This document shows, piece by piece, positions 24,386-33,743 of a DNA stretch of 64,000 nt. Origin of the DNA: Burkholderiales bacterium PBB3 (GTDB lineage: Bacteria; Pseudomonadota; Gammaproteobacteria; Burkholderiales; Burkholderiaceae_C); the NCBI GenBank assembly GCA_002256115.1, contig NKIK01000007.1:60799-124798 (forward strand). The letters are read 5' to 3'. The translations under genes and the position numbers were made by a program. Below the pieces are notes generated by a model. It was not told the origin of the DNA. It did not search any database and saw only the letters and a list, made by a program, of their open reading frames with translations. How positions within the stretch are numbered: the first letter of the stretch is position 1; each line of letters begins with the position of its first letter.

Positions 24386-25221
24386 TGCGAGCTGATCAAC
24401 TCCTGGTGGCGCGGGGTCTGGCGAGCACCCGCTCGCAGGCCCAGCGCCTGATTGCCGACGGCGTGCAATGGAAAAAAAGCGGCATCGGGGGCGAGGAATG
24501 GAAGACCGTTGTCAAAAATGGTGACGAAATTCCGGAGGATGCCCCTGTCCAGTTGCTGGACGACTCGGAAGCGCGCTATGTGTCCCGCGGCGGTCTGAAG
24601 CTGGAAGCCGCGTTGAAGCAAGTGGCTTTGTCGGTGGAGGGCTTGGCTTGCCTGGACATTGGCCAATCCACCGGTGGGTTTACTGATTGCTTGCTCCAGC
24701 ATGGCGCACGCATGGTCGTGGGTGTGGATGTGGGCAGCGCCCAACTGCACCCGCAATTGCGCGAAGACAGTCGGGTTTTGTGCGTTGAAAAGGTCAACGC
24801 CCGCAATCTGGATGCTGGCGATTTGATGGCTGCCTGCGCAAATTACACGGGGGCTGGCGGCCAGTTTGATCCTGAAAATGAGGATGCAGAGCCGTTTGTG
24901 CCCGAATTTGATTTGGTCGTTGGCGATTTGTCGTTTATCTCGCAGACGCTGGTGCTACCAGCCATCGTGCCTTTCTTAAAAGACGGTGGAACCCTGCTGA
25001 TGCTGGTTAAGCCGCAGTTCGAGTTGCAGCCGGGCCAAGTGGGCAAGGGCGGCATCGTGAAAGACGCCGCTTTCTACCCCCTGATTGAAGCGCGCTTGCG
25101 CGATGCCTGTACCGAATTGCAATTAACCGTGACCCACTGGTTTGACTCGCCGATTGAAGGCGGGGACGGCAACCGTGAGTTCTTCATCTGTGCCCGCAAG
25201 CCGGATGCAACCGCTTCCTAA
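24385..25221 (+). CDS. TlyA-family rRNA 2'-O-methyltransferase (S4 domain + FtsJ-like)
   Basis: A 278-residue protein starting at ATG 24385, overlapping the ahcY stop by one base (TGATG); a TTG just before is less likely. The N-terminus is an S4 RNA-binding domain ([26 protein letters not shown]). The C-terminal part is a Rossmann methyltransferase: LDIGQSTGGFTDCLLQHGA, VVGVDVGSAQLH, FDLVVGDLSFIS, and LVKPQFEL. TlyA proteins methylate ribosomal RNA using SAM and were once annotated as haemolysins. Its place in an SAH-controlled operon fits a SAM-using enzyme. The exact rRNA site in this lineage is not known. Confidence 0.88.
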   Translation: MRADQLLVARGLASTRSQAQRLIADGVQWKKSGIGGEEWKTVVKNGDEIPEDAPVQLLDDSEARYVSRGGLKLEAALKQVALSVEGLACLDIGQSTGGFTDCLLQHGARMVVGVDVGSAQLHPQLREDSRVLCVEKVNARNLDAGDLMAACANYTGAGGQFDPENEDAEPFVPEFDLVVGDLSFISQTLVLPAIVPFLKDGGTLLMLVKPQFELQPGQVGKGGIVKDAAFYPLIEARLRDACTELQLTVTHWFDSPIEGGDGNREFFICARKPDATAS

Positions 25222-25235
25222 GACTTCTTGACACC

Positions 25236-26096
25236 ATGCGCTTGACCGACCGTACGCCCATTAGCCTGGAATTCTTCCCCCCTAAAACGGTGGAAGGCGC
25301 AGACAAACTGCGCGTGGTTCGCCAGAAGCTTTACGCCCTTAGACCTGAGTTCTGCTCGGTGACTTTTGGTGCGGGTGGCTCTACCCAAGAGGGCACCTTC
25401 AACACCGTGCGTGATATTTTGGGTGAGGGCGTTCCGGCCGCGTCGCACTTTTCGTGCGTGGGGGCTACCAAAACGACCGTACGCGCCCAGTTGGCCACGT
25501 TGAAAGCCATGGGCGTCAAACGCCTAGTGGCGCTGCGGGGCGATTTGCCGAGTGGTTATGGTGCTGGTGGTGAATTTCACTACGCAAGCGACTTGGTGGC
25601 CTTTATCCGCGCGGAAACGGGAGACGACTTTTTCATCGAAGTGGCCGCCTACCCCGAAGTGCATCCGCAAGCCAAGTCGCCTGCCAGTGACCTGCAGGCC
25701 TTTGCGGCCAAAGTGCGTGCAGGTGCCAACTCCGCCATCACCCAGTATTTCTATAACTCGGATGCGTATTTTCGGTTTGTGGAAGACATTGAATCCATGG
25801 GGCTGGATGTGCCGGTGATTCCCGGCATCATGCCGATTGGCAGTTCGACACAACTCATGCGCTTCTCGGATGCCTGCGGTGCCGAGATTCCCCGCTGGAT
25901 ACGTTTGCGCTTGCAAAGCTTTGGCGATGACGTTGCTTCCATCAAATCGTTCGGCCTGGATGTGGTGACGGACCTGTGTGAGCAACTGCGCGCCGGTGGT
26001 GCGCCGGGCTTGCACTTTTACACCATGAACCAGAGCGCTGCGACGCTCAGCCTGTGTGAGCGCCTGGGCTTGAGCCCGGACGCTGCGACAGCCTAA
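25236..26096 (+). CDS. metF: 5,10-methylenetetrahydrofolate reductase
   Basis: A 286-residue flavoenzyme that makes 5-methyltetrahydrofolate for homocysteine methylation. Diagnostic parts are ISLEFFPPKT (with the catalytic Glu), SVTFGAGGST, HFSCVGAT, LVALRGDLPSG, IEVAAYPEVHPQA, ANSAITQYFYNSDAYFRFVE, and VPVIPGIMPI. It starts 14 bases after the tlyA-like gene, completing a riboswitch-controlled methionine-cycle operon: AhcY yields homocysteine and MetF supplies the methyl donor. Converges with rlmJ. Confidence 0.97.
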   Translation: MRLTDRTPISLEFFPPKTVEGADKLRVVRQKLYALRPEFCSVTFGAGGSTQEGTFNTVRDILGEGVPAASHFSCVGATKTTVRAQLATLKAMGVKRLVALRGDLPSGYGAGGEFHYASDLVAFIRAETGDDFFIEVAAYPEVHPQAKSPASDLQAFAAKVRAGANSAITQYFYNSDAYFRFVEDIESMGLDVPVIPGIMPIGSSTQLMRFSDACGAEIPRWIRLRLQSFGDDVASIKSFGLDVVTDLCEQLRAGGAPGLHFYTMNQSAATLSLCERLGLSPDAATA

Positions 26097-26104
26097 ACTG
26101 CCGC

Positions 26105-26995
26105 TTAGCCGCCTGATTCCAAAGTAAACGTCGCGTGCTGGTCTTGGGCCAGGCGCTCCACCATCTGGGGTAGTGCAAGTTTTAGTGCTGCCTTCAAAGT
26201 ATGGGGTGGATTGATCACGAACATGCCGCTGGCCGGCAAACCAGGGCGAATCACTTCGCCTTCACTGTCTTGTGTCAACTTGCTGGACTTCACGGTCAGG
26301 CTGGTCGATAGCCACGGCTTACCAACTCGGTTCGCCAAGGTCTTGAGCTTCTTGGGCAAGTCATGGGCTTCAGGGCGCGGAATGATCGGGTGCCACACCA
26401 CATAAGTGCCCGTAGCAAAGCGGATCAATGCATCGGCCACCATATCGACTACGCGGCCGTAGTCGTTTTTGATCTCATAGCTGGGGTCGCAAAACACCAG
26501 CGCACGGCGGGAAGGTGGGGGCAAAAATTTCTTGATTCCTTCAAAGCCATCCTCGCGCAGGATCGCCACTTGGCGACCGGCTTCCAGTTGGGCAATATTG
26601 GCGGTTAACGTCTTGCTATCGGTAGGGTGAATCTCGAACAGTTTGAGCTTGTCGCGGTCGCGCAGTAGTTGCTGGATGATGAAAGGCGATCCGGGGTACA
26701 CCTTGTGGCTGGCCTTTTGGTTAAAGCTGCCAACCATGTCCACATAGTCTTGCAGCGCGGGCGCAAACGGCGTCGTCGGCTCCTGGGCCATCAGCTTCAA
26801 GAAACCTTCTGCTGCTTCTTCGCTGGTTTTCGCGAAATCCCCATCGAGTCGATACAAACCGGCGCCCGCATGGGTGTCAAAAACCGTAAAAGGCGTTTCC
26901 TTTTGTGACATATGCCGCAAAACAGCCAGTAAAACCGTGTGTTTGAGCACATCGGCGTGGTTGCCTGCGTGGAAAGCGTGTCGATAACTGAACAT
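26105..26995 (-). CDS. rlmJ: 23S rRNA (adenine2030-N6)-methyltransferase
   Basis: A 296-residue methyltransferase. MFSYRHAFHAGNHADVLKHT is the characteristic RlmJ N-terminus, followed by VFDTHAGAGLYRL (SAM motif), KLKLFEIHPTD, ALVFCDPSYE (DPxY-type catalytic motif of N6-adenine methylation) and YVVWHPI. RlmJ methylates A2030 of 23S rRNA. The start lies about 110 bases from the divergently oriented kinase start. Length is typical or slightly longer. Confidence 0.95.
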   Translation of the reverse strand: MFSYRHAFHAGNHADVLKHTVLLAVLRHMSQKETPFTVFDTHAGAGLYRLDGDFAKTSEEAAEGFLKLMAQEPTTPFAPALQDYVDMVGSFNQKASHKVYPGSPFIIQQLLRDRDKLKLFEIHPTDSKTLTANIAQLEAGRQVAILREDGFEGIKKFLPPPSRRALVFCDPSYEIKNDYGRVVDMVADALIRFATGTYVVWHPIIPRPEAHDLPKKLKTLANRVGKPWLSTSLTVKSSKLTQDSEGEVIRPGLPASGMFVINPPHTLKAALKLALPQMVERLAQDQHATFTLESGG

Positions 26996-27104
26996 CCCCT
27001 ATGATAGCTGGGCAGCGGTCGCGTGACGCGGCACGCTGCACAAGCGGACTTGATATGGGTTGGAAGCCATCGGATTTTCTGACCCTGGAACGACGATAAA
27101 ACGC

Positions 27105-28820
27105 ATGATTGACCCACAGGGTGCCGAAACCGGGCCCGCCTACCAAACACTTGGCCACGTTGACGCATTACCTGCGGGAACCATGCTGGGTGAATTCGAA
27201 ATCCAGGGTTTGCTGGGGTTTGGTGGTTTTGGCATGGTTTACCGCGGCTATGACCATTCTCTGCAGCGGGCGGTGGCCATCAAGGAGTACATGCCTTCTG
27301 CGTTGGTGGCGCGCACCGCCAACCACGAGCTCTCGGCGCGTTCTGCTACAGATTCCCAAACTTTTCAGTCTGGACTGAATTCATTCATTGCAGAGGCCCG
27401 GCTGCTGGCCCGCTTTGACCACCCCAGTCTGGTTAAGGTTTACCGCTTTTGGGAAGCCAATAACACCGCCTATATGGCCATGCCTCTGTACCAGGGCATC
27501 ACGCTGAAGCAGGCGCGGCTGCAGATGAGTGGCCCACCGCCCGAAGATTGGCTGCGCGTGGTTTTGTGGTCGGTACTGGAAGCGCTCAAAGTCTTGCATT
27601 CCAGTGACGCGCTGCACCGCGATGTGTCGCCCGACAACATTTTTTTGCAAGATACCGGTCCCCCGGTGCTTCTGGATTTGGGCGCGGCGCGCTTGGCCGT
27701 GATGGAGGGTAATAAGAAACACACGGCCGTCCTCAAAGTCAATTACGCGCCTATTGAGCAGTACGCCGATGCGAGCGATTTGCGCGAAGGCCCTTGGACC
27801 GATATCTATGCGCTGGCCGCAGTGGTCCATGGTTGCGTTTGCAACGAGGCTCCACTGCCTGCCACTTTTCGGGTTGTGCGGGACCGCCTGCCGACCATGG
27901 CCAAAATTGCAAAGACAACCGAGACTCATTTTGGTCAGTCGTATTCGTCCTCATTCATTAAAGCCATTGACTATGCGCTTGCCGTGCAGCCTGGCGACCG
28001 CCCGCAATCCGTGGAGGCCTTTGCCAAGGCATTGAAACTGAGGTCGGTCAGTCGGCCCCAGCGTTTTGACTGGCGGATTGCGTTGGGCGACAAGGTTTCC
28101 CTGTCGGCGGGCGCCGCGAGCGCAAGTTCTGCGGTATTCGGCGCATCGGCGACAGTGGATGAAACGATTCCATTCGACAAGCAGCCGAAGACGCCCAAGG
28201 TGCAGCCGATTACACCCAAAGTGCGCTCTCCGAATACGGAAAACAATCGCACTCGGCCGGTTTGGCTGTTGCCTGGCGGGCTCATTGCAGGTTTATTTCT
28301 ACTGCTGGCCGCTGTGTGGAAGTTGGGAGTGTTTGGCGGCTTTGCGGACGCCCCATCCGCTGCAAACACAATGGTGATGCAAACGCAAGTTGTGGACGTT
28401 GCCACGCCCCCTCGCGCTATCGAGCCCTCGGCATCTGCCCCAGAAGAGGTCTTTATCGATGTCAGTGCCCCGGCGGCAAAAGCATCCGATGCATCCAGTG
28501 TGCAACAACGTGCGCCCAAGCTGTCGCGTCCCGCCGTTGCGTCCACCAAGCCACAAGAAGAGCAAAAAGCAGGCACCCCTAAGTCTGCTGTAGAAAAAGC
28601 GTCGGAGCCACACCAGAAAGAGGAGCTTGTCATTTCCGCCACCGCCAGTGGTCCTTCCAATCCCAAACGCGAAGCTCCAGTACTGTGTGGCGATAGCAAT
28701 TTGTTCACCAAGCCGATGTGCATCTATCGGGAATGTCAAAAACCGGAGTATGCAAACCTGCAGGTCTGCATAGAAGATAAAAAACGCTGGGAAGAGCGGG
28801 ATCGGGCTCGTCAACCCTAG
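27105..28820 (+). CDS. Transmembrane Ser/Thr protein kinase (Hanks type)
   Basis: A 571-residue kinase. The ATG at 27105 is preferred to the one at 27060 because the residues before it are not family-like; neither start has a strong ribosome site. The kinase domain has GLLGFGGFGMVYRGYD, Lys60 in VAIKEYMP, the catalytic loop LHRDVSPDNIFL, and DLGAAR in place of DFG. A membrane segment (LLPGGLIAGLFLLLAAVWKL) lies around residue 395, followed by a Ser/Ala/Lys-rich external stretch and a small C-terminal cysteine module (LCGDSNLFTKPMCIYRECQK, ... LQVCIEDKKRW). It could sense an external signal; it stands before the secretion operon, but a link is not shown. Confidence 0.9.
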   Translation: MIDPQGAETGPAYQTLGHVDALPAGTMLGEFEIQGLLGFGGFGMVYRGYDHSLQRAVAIKEYMPSALVARTANHELSARSATDSQTFQSGLNSFIAEARLLARFDHPSLVKVYRFWEANNTAYMAMPLYQGITLKQARLQMSGPPPEDWLRVVLWSVLEALKVLHSSDALHRDVSPDNIFLQDTGPPVLLDLGAARLAVMEGNKKHTAVLKVNYAPIEQYADASDLREGPWTDIYALAAVVHGCVCNEAPLPATFRVVRDRLPTMAKIAKTTETHFGQSYSSSFIKAIDYALAVQPGDRPQSVEAFAKALKLRSVSRPQRFDWRIALGDKVSLSAGAASASSAVFGASATVDETIPFDKQPKTPKVQPITPKVRSPNTENNRTRPVWLLPGGLIAGLFLLLAAVWKLGVFGGFADAPSAANTMVMQTQVVDVATPPRAIEPSASAPEEVFIDVSAPAAKASDASSVQQRAPKLSRPAVASTKPQEEQKAGTPKSAVEKASEPHQKEELVISATASGPSNPKREAPVLCGDSNLFTKPMCIYRECQKPEYANLQVCIEDKKRWEERDRARQP

Positions 28821-28955
28821 GTCACACTGATGCGCCTTAGAGGCGTTCTGAGATAGCCAGCAGGTACAATGCCGCTGCTGTGGGCACACGCCCGTTCCAG
28901 CTTGGCTCTGAGCACTTTCCATTCTTGTTGAGCCGCGCTTCTTTCTAGATGTTCT

Positions 28956-30539
28956 ATGGAACCAACGCCCCCCACTTCAATAGCGCCACAATCTGAGTCA
29001 ATCGCTGAACTGAGCATTCGCTTCGGCTTTCCCTTGCTCAAGCTTGAAGACTTTCAGGGTGACCCAATCCAGAGAGTGGCCGAGATCAAGCCCGGTTTTT
29101 TGGCATCTAATCAGCTGCTGCCCTTGGGAGAGTTGCACAACAAACAAGTGGTGGCGGCGTGCGCGCCCTTGAATACGACGGCACTGGACTTGATAGAGCA
29201 GTTTTTTCAGATGCCAATCGATGTCCGACTGGGGCCTCCAGAATGGATTCGCGAGAAGATTCAGCAGGTCTATTTTCAAGACACCTCCAATGTCAGTTTG
29301 ATGCCCACAGACTTGGATGAAGAGGAGCCTTTGGATGACGACCTTGCAACCTTAAAGGCGCTAGCGGGTGATGCTCCTGTTGTGCGTTTGGTGCAGCAGG
29401 TATTGCTGAATGCCATTGAGCGCCGGGCCTCTGATGTGCATTTTGAAGTCAGTCAAAACTCCGCGCGGATTAGGTTTCGGATTGACGGTGTTCTTGTCGA
29501 TGTGGAGTCACCGCCTAAAAGGCTTTATTTGCCGACGATTTCCCATTTGAAGTTGCGCTCCAAGATGAATATTGCTGAACGGCGATTACCTCAGGATGGG
29601 CGTATGAAAATAGACATTGGTGGTCGCCAAGTCGATATGCGTGTTTCGACGGTGCCCACTGTGCACGGTGAGAGCATGGTGATTCGTCTTTTGGATCAGG
29701 GGCCAGGCTTAATGGGTTTGGATACCCTGGGGTTTGATGAGAGCTTGCTGGCTATTTTTGAAGATGCCATCAATCAGCCCCACGGGATGATTTTGGTGAC
29801 TGGGCCGACAGGTAGTGGCAAGACCAGTACGCTTTATGCGGCATTGGGTAAAGTGAATACCCCAGGTAATAAAATTATCACGGTAGAAGACCCCGTTGAA
29901 TATCAGATTGAAGGCGTCAATCAAATACAGGTAAAGGCGCAAATCGATTTAACGTTTGCCAGTGCACTCAGGTCCATTGTTCGTCAAGATCCTGACATCA
30001 TCATGGTGGGCGAAATCCGGGATCATGAAACTGCCGAGATATCTATTCAATCGGCATTAACCGGGCATTTGGTGTTCTCTACTTTGCACACCAATGACTC
30101 TTTTGGTGCTCCGCATCGGTTGATGGAGATGGGGGTTGAGAGCTACCTCATTGCCTCCTCCGTTGTTCTAATTGTGGCCCAACGTCTGGTGCGGCTAATT
30201 TGCCCCCATTGCAAGGTAGAAACACCGGTGACACAAGCCGATATTTTGTTTTTGCAGGAAGAGGGCTTTGATACCGCAAGCGTTTCACACTTGTGCCATG
30301 GCACCGGTTGCACGCATTGCAGCCACACCGGTTTCATGGGACGTACTGGTATTTACGAGTTGTTGCCGTTAACGCCGGCTATCAAGGAGGCAATCATCAA
30401 AAAGCTGCCTGCTGAGGGTGTACGTAGATGCGCCGTTTCTGAAGGCGTTCAGACAATGCGATCCGATGGCGTCAAGAAAGTCTTGGCAGGGTTGACAACT
30501 CTTGAGGAGTTAGCCCGGGTAACGCGGCAGGGACTGTAA
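28956..30539 (+). CDS. gspE: Type II secretion ATPase GspE
   Basis: A 527-residue cytoplasmic ATPase that powers pseudopilus assembly. The N-terminal domain (about 1-150) is followed by Walker A GPTGSGKTSTLYAAL (near 282), the Asp box, Walker B with PDIIMVGEIRDHETAEI, the His box (LVFSTLHTNDSFGAPHRLME) and the zinc-binding tetracysteine region (ICPHCKVE and CHGTGCTHCSHTG) that marks GspE/PilB. Length is normal. gspF starts at the next base after overlapping the stop (TAATG). First gene of a run to gspD. Confidence 0.95.
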   Translation: MEPTPPTSIAPQSESIAELSIRFGFPLLKLEDFQGDPIQRVAEIKPGFLASNQLLPLGELHNKQVVAACAPLNTTALDLIEQFFQMPIDVRLGPPEWIREKIQQVYFQDTSNVSLMPTDLDEEEPLDDDLATLKALAGDAPVVRLVQQVLLNAIERRASDVHFEVSQNSARIRFRIDGVLVDVESPPKRLYLPTISHLKLRSKMNIAERRLPQDGRMKIDIGGRQVDMRVSTVPTVHGESMVIRLLDQGPGLMGLDTLGFDESLLAIFEDAINQPHGMILVTGPTGSGKTSTLYAALGKVNTPGNKIITVEDPVEYQIEGVNQIQVKAQIDLTFASALRSIVRQDPDIIMVGEIRDHETAEISIQSALTGHLVFSTLHTNDSFGAPHRLMEMGVESYLIASSVVLIVAQRLVRLICPHCKVETPVTQADILFLQEEGFDTASVSHLCHGTGCTHCSHTGFMGRTGIYELLPLTPAIKEAIIKKLPAEGVRRCAVSEGVQTMRSDGVKKVLAGLTTLEELARVTRQGL

Positions 30540-31690
30540 TGCTGCCTCGACCTAAGCCAGCTCCATCGGCCTCTGCGCCCAAGAACGAGGCTTCAAAGCT
30601 AACGCCGAGCTCCATGCCAGCGGTGCAGACCCCATTGAACTTTAGTTTTTCCAAAAGCGTTGGCATCAAGCACGTGGTGGCCATGTCCGAGCAATTGCTA
30701 ACCTTGATTGAAGCGGGCTTGCCTCTGGATAGGGCCTTGCATATCAGCCTTGGCAGTCTCTCCCATGAGCGATTTAAGCGGGTTATGGAAATGGTCGTGA
30801 TCGAAGTGGAAAAGGGAAGCACTCTGGCGGATGCGTTTGCGAAGACTCCGTCTGTGTTCCCCCGCCTCTATATCAACATGATCCGTGCGGGCGAGGAGGG
30901 CGGTGTGCTGCCTTTGGTGATACGGCGGTTGGTAGAGTTTTACACGCGCAGTATTGAGTTCAGGTCATTTTTGATAACTTCGTCAATATATCCCGCGGTA
31001 TTGTTTGTTTTTGGAGTCAGTGCGTTGCTGGGGTTGACCGTATTTGTATTGCCGAAGTTTGGACAAATTTTTGCCGATATGAACCAAACACTGCCATTGC
31101 CTGCTGCTATTCTTATATCGGCGGGTGAATTTTTGCAAAGTAATGGTCTCTACATATTGTGCGGGGTCGCACTTTTAGTATTGGTATTTCTTCAGGCTTT
31201 GCGCAACCCGTACTGGCTGGAGATTTGGCAGCGGATTTTATTGCGAGTTCCCTTGGTAGGGAACCTCATCCTGAAGATTCAACTGGCGAATGTATGTCGT
31301 ACCTGGGGAACTTTAATGGCGAGCGGTGTACCAATCTTGACTGGGATGCGCATTGTGAGGGAGTTGTCCAACAATCTTCCTTTGGCGAAAGCCTTGGACC
31401 GCGTGGTTCACGCTGTTCAAGAGGGTAAAGGTGTGGCCACACCAATTTTGGCAGATCCCTTTTTTCCAAGACTTTTAGGGCAACTGGCGACAGTCGGCGA
31501 AGAGTCTGGTGCGTTGGACAAAATGTTGTTGAAGGTTGCCGATCAATATGAGAGTGATATTCAAAAGGCAACCAGAAATCTCGTGTCTATTTTTGAACCT
31601 ATTATGATATTGGTAATGGGTGGTCTGATTGGTACGGTTGTGGTTTCAATGTTGTCTGCAATATTCTCAATCAACGACATGCCGCTATGA
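30539..31690 (+). CDS. gspF: Type II secretion inner-membrane protein GspF
   Basis: A 383-residue inner-membrane platform protein. Two T2SSF repeats are visible: VVAMSEQLLTLIEAGLPLDR with membrane segment SIYPAVLFVFGVSALLGLTV, and VCRTWGTLMASGVPILTGMR with the final segment PIMILVMGGLIGTVVVSMLS. The usual N-terminal domain of about 60 residues (the FRYEA-type start) is absent; a Pro/Ser/Ala-rich stretch of about 40 residues takes its place. It overlaps gspE and gspG by a few bases, so the operon is tightly packed. Confidence 0.93.
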   Translation: MLPRPKPAPSASAPKNEASKLTPSSMPAVQTPLNFSFSKSVGIKHVVAMSEQLLTLIEAGLPLDRALHISLGSLSHERFKRVMEMVVIEVEKGSTLADAFAKTPSVFPRLYINMIRAGEEGGVLPLVIRRLVEFYTRSIEFRSFLITSSIYPAVLFVFGVSALLGLTVFVLPKFGQIFADMNQTLPLPAAILISAGEFLQSNGLYILCGVALLVLVFLQALRNPYWLEIWQRILLRVPLVGNLILKIQLANVCRTWGTLMASGVPILTGMRIVRELSNNLPLAKALDRVVHAVQEGKGVATPILADPFFPRLLGQLATVGEESGALDKMLLKVADQYESDIQKATRNLVSIFEPIMILVMGGLIGTVVVSMLSAIFSINDMPL

Positions 31691-32154
31691 CATTTAATAT
31701 ATATGAAAATGAATTTTTTATGAGTAAGATGAAAAAATCAAAAACCAATGGTTTCACTTTGATTGAACTATTGATTGTGATGGTGATACTGGTCTTGCTG
31801 GCATCATTGGTGGGACCTCGGTTGTTTGGTCAATTGGGTGCTGCCAAAGGGAAGGCGGCTAGAGCTCAGATTGAAATGTTGGGTGCTGCCTTGGATTCAT
31901 ACCGACTGGATATGTCTAGCTACCCTACAACTGAACAGGGCATCGCTTATTTGTCAATCAAACCTGTAGATGCAGGATTAGCGGCGAATTGGCGAGGCCC
32001 CTATTTGAAGAAGCCTGTTGAAAAAGATCCTTGGGGAAACAATTACGTCTACAAGTTTCCAGGTACTGCCGCAGAGTATGAGATTTCGTCTTTGGGTGCC
32101 GACGGAAAAGAGGGTGGTGAAGGCGACGATGCTGATGTTCTCAGCTGGAAGTAA
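31687..32154 (+). CDS. gspG: Major pseudopilin GspG
   Basis: Type IV pilin-like protein with prepilin signal ending NGFTLIELLIVMVILVLLAS (cleavage after Gly, Phe +1, Glu +5). The GspG C-terminal features are clear: YPTTEQGIAYL, NWRGPYLKKPVEKDPWGNNY, and the calcium-loop-like SLGADGKEGGEGDDAD. Start is ambiguous: ATG 31687 overlaps the gspF stop (ATGA), giving an 11-residue longer leader, while ATG 31720 gives a more usual length; neither has a strong ribosome site. Needs the prepilin peptidase GspO, not encoded here. Confidence 0.93.
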   Translation: MTFNIYENEFFMSKMKKSKTNGFTLIELLIVMVILVLLASLVGPRLFGQLGAAKGKAARAQIEMLGAALDSYRLDMSSYPTTEQGIAYLSIKPVDAGLAANWRGPYLKKPVEKDPWGNNYVYKFPGTAAEYEISSLGADGKEGGEGDDADVLSWK

Positions 32155-32159
32155 TTCCC

Positions 32160-32648
32160 TTGTTTATTGGTCTTCGAAGAGGAGTCAACGGATTTACTCT
32201 GCTTGAGTTACTCATCGTACTTGCGTTAATCGGCATCGCTTCAGGCTTTGCTGTTGCCTCTGTCGACAAACTGGCCATGAGGATGGATGAGCGAAGGTGG
32301 CAGGATCGGACTCGCCAGACGTTGCAGGCCATGCGAAATAAAGCAATGCGCACCGGGGCGACCGTCGCTGCAGAAGTTGTAGTGGATGCTGCCGAGATCC
32401 GGCAATTGAATGATGGTGGGCGTGAATTGTTATTGAAACTTCCAACGAATTTTAAGTATGAGTTGGTGAGTGCATCGGGCGATACCAAAGTCGCGTTAGA
32501 GCGCAAAGCAGTGATCTATTTTTTTGCTGATGGTGCGATGGATGGACAAGCATTCGATTTGATATCTCCTCAAGGGCGGAGATATGAACTCAAACTTGCA
32601 AAACATACTGGGCAAGTGCGCGGGAGACTCAGTGATGCGGTGCTGTGA
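32160..32648 (+). CDS. gspH: Minor pseudopilin GspH
   Basis: A 162-residue pseudopilin; the prepilin motif is NGFTLLELLIVLALIGIASG. It seems to begin with TTG at 32160, 5 bases after the gspG stop, with GGAAG upstream; no in-frame ATG precedes the signal. The later part (ALERKAVIYFFADGAMDGQA, FDLISPQGRRYEL) fits the GspH beta domain. It overlaps the next gene. Assigned to GspH by order and domain. Confidence 0.85.
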   Translation: MFIGLRRGVNGFTLLELLIVLALIGIASGFAVASVDKLAMRMDERRWQDRTRQTLQAMRNKAMRTGATVAAEVVVDAAEIRQLNDGGRELLLKLPTNFKYELVSASGDTKVALERKAVIYFFADGAMDGQAFDLISPQGRRYELKLAKHTGQVRGRLSDAVL

Positions 32649-33132
32649 GTTGTATCGATATGGCATGGTTGAGCGGGGATTTACATTGTTGGAAGTCCTC
32701 GTTGCATTGGCACTGATTGGAATTGGGTTTTCAACAACGTTCGGGGTGGTGTCGGGGGTGCATAAATTGGAGGACCGTGCCTCTGCGCAGAACACCGCGA
32801 TGCTTTTTGCCCGGGCTACTCTGGATGAGTTCATGGAGGCCGGAGCAACTACAGAGAGCGATGCTCCGGGCGATGCGCAATTTGGTGGCCACGTATTTTC
32901 TTACCGCTTAACAGTTCGACCATTCAAAATTGCGAGTCAAAAAGGACTCGGACAAGAGGAGTCCTTGGTCACATTGGATCAGGTTGATATTGAGGTGTTT
33001 TGGGGTGGTGCTGCGACGCAGCAGTCTTATCGACTGGCAACACTTGTCAGCCGTCGTACCAGTGCGGCTAATGTGCCAAAGGTACCCATCGTATCCGCTT
33101 CCGCCCAACCAATGAACCGTGTCACGCCATGA
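32635..33132 (+). CDS. gspI: Minor pseudopilin GspI
   Basis: Pseudopilin with motif ERGFTLLEVLVALALIGIGF. I place the start at ATG 32635 (GGGAG 8 bases upstream, overlapping gspH by 14 bases); ATG 32665 would give the shortest leader, and 32584 lies too far inside gspH. GspI forms the tip of the pseudopilus with GspJ and GspK. The body has ALIxIG-type helix and later strands (VDIEVFWGGAATQQSYRLAT). Overlaps gspJ by 4 bases. Confidence 0.85.
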   Translation: MRCCELYRYGMVERGFTLLEVLVALALIGIGFSTTFGVVSGVHKLEDRASAQNTAMLFARATLDEFMEAGATTESDAPGDAQFGGHVFSYRLTVRPFKIASQKGLGQEESLVTLDQVDIEVFWGGAATQQSYRLATLVSRRTSAANVPKVPIVSASAQPMNRVTP

Positions 33133-33743
33133 ATTGCTCATCCCGAGAAGCGGGGTTTACCCTCTTAGAGCTAATGGTTGCTATGGCGCTTTCCGTGGTG
33201 ATTGCCATGATTTCTGCGATGGCGCTGGGTTCGGGGGCAGATTTTTACGCCCGAAATGCGCTTAGACAAACTAAAAGTAGTGAGTTCAAGATTTTGGAGA
33301 ATACGTTGAGACCTGAATGGCAACTCAGGGTAAATGCATTTAAGTTGACAGATCGCTCGATAGAGTTCGTAACAACGCAACCTAGAGAGAGTGATTTAGT
33401 GAGCAATGTTCTCCGTGTCAATTACGAATGCAGTCTGAATAAACAACTTGGCTACTCGCTTCTCCATACAAGTATTGAATTGCCTCCGCCTCCAAAGACC
33501 GAGGTGTCTGCTCCAGTCAAAAACCCTCAGGAGCAGTATCGAATTCAGACGGTTTTACTGGATAACTTGAAGACCTGCGGTTTCGCTGCCTTGAAGAAGG
33601 GTGATGGTGGTAAAGACAAGGCGCCGATGCAGTGGGTCAGTCAATGGGGTGTAGATGATCCGGTGCCAAAACTAATTCGGTTTCAAGTTAGTGATTTTCG
33701 TGGCGAGTTGCCAAACTATGTATTTGTTGCAGAAACGCTCTAG
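33129..33743 (+). CDS. gspJ: Minor pseudopilin GspJ
   Basis: A 204-residue pseudopilin with prepilin motif EAGFTLLELMVAMALSVVIA. The remainder is a beta-rich domain with several charged loops and two cysteines (YECSLNKQ, LKTCGFAAL). The start overlaps the gspI stop (ATGA). Position between gspI and gspK identifies it. Confidence 0.85.
   Translation: MNCSSREAGFTLLELMVAMALSVVIAMISAMALGSGADFYARNALRQTKSSEFKILENTLRPEWQLRVNAFKLTDRSIEFVTTQPRESDLVSNVLRVNYECSLNKQLGYSLLHTSIELPPPPKTEVSAPVKNPQEQYRIQTVLLDNLKTCGFAALKKGDGGKDKAPMQWVSQWGVDDPVPKLIRFQVSDFRGELPNYVFVAETL

Noticed and set aside
28832..28846. Short hairpin CGCCT-TAG-AGGCG after the Ser/Thr kinase gene considered as a terminator
   Set aside because: Only five stem pairs and no T-run.
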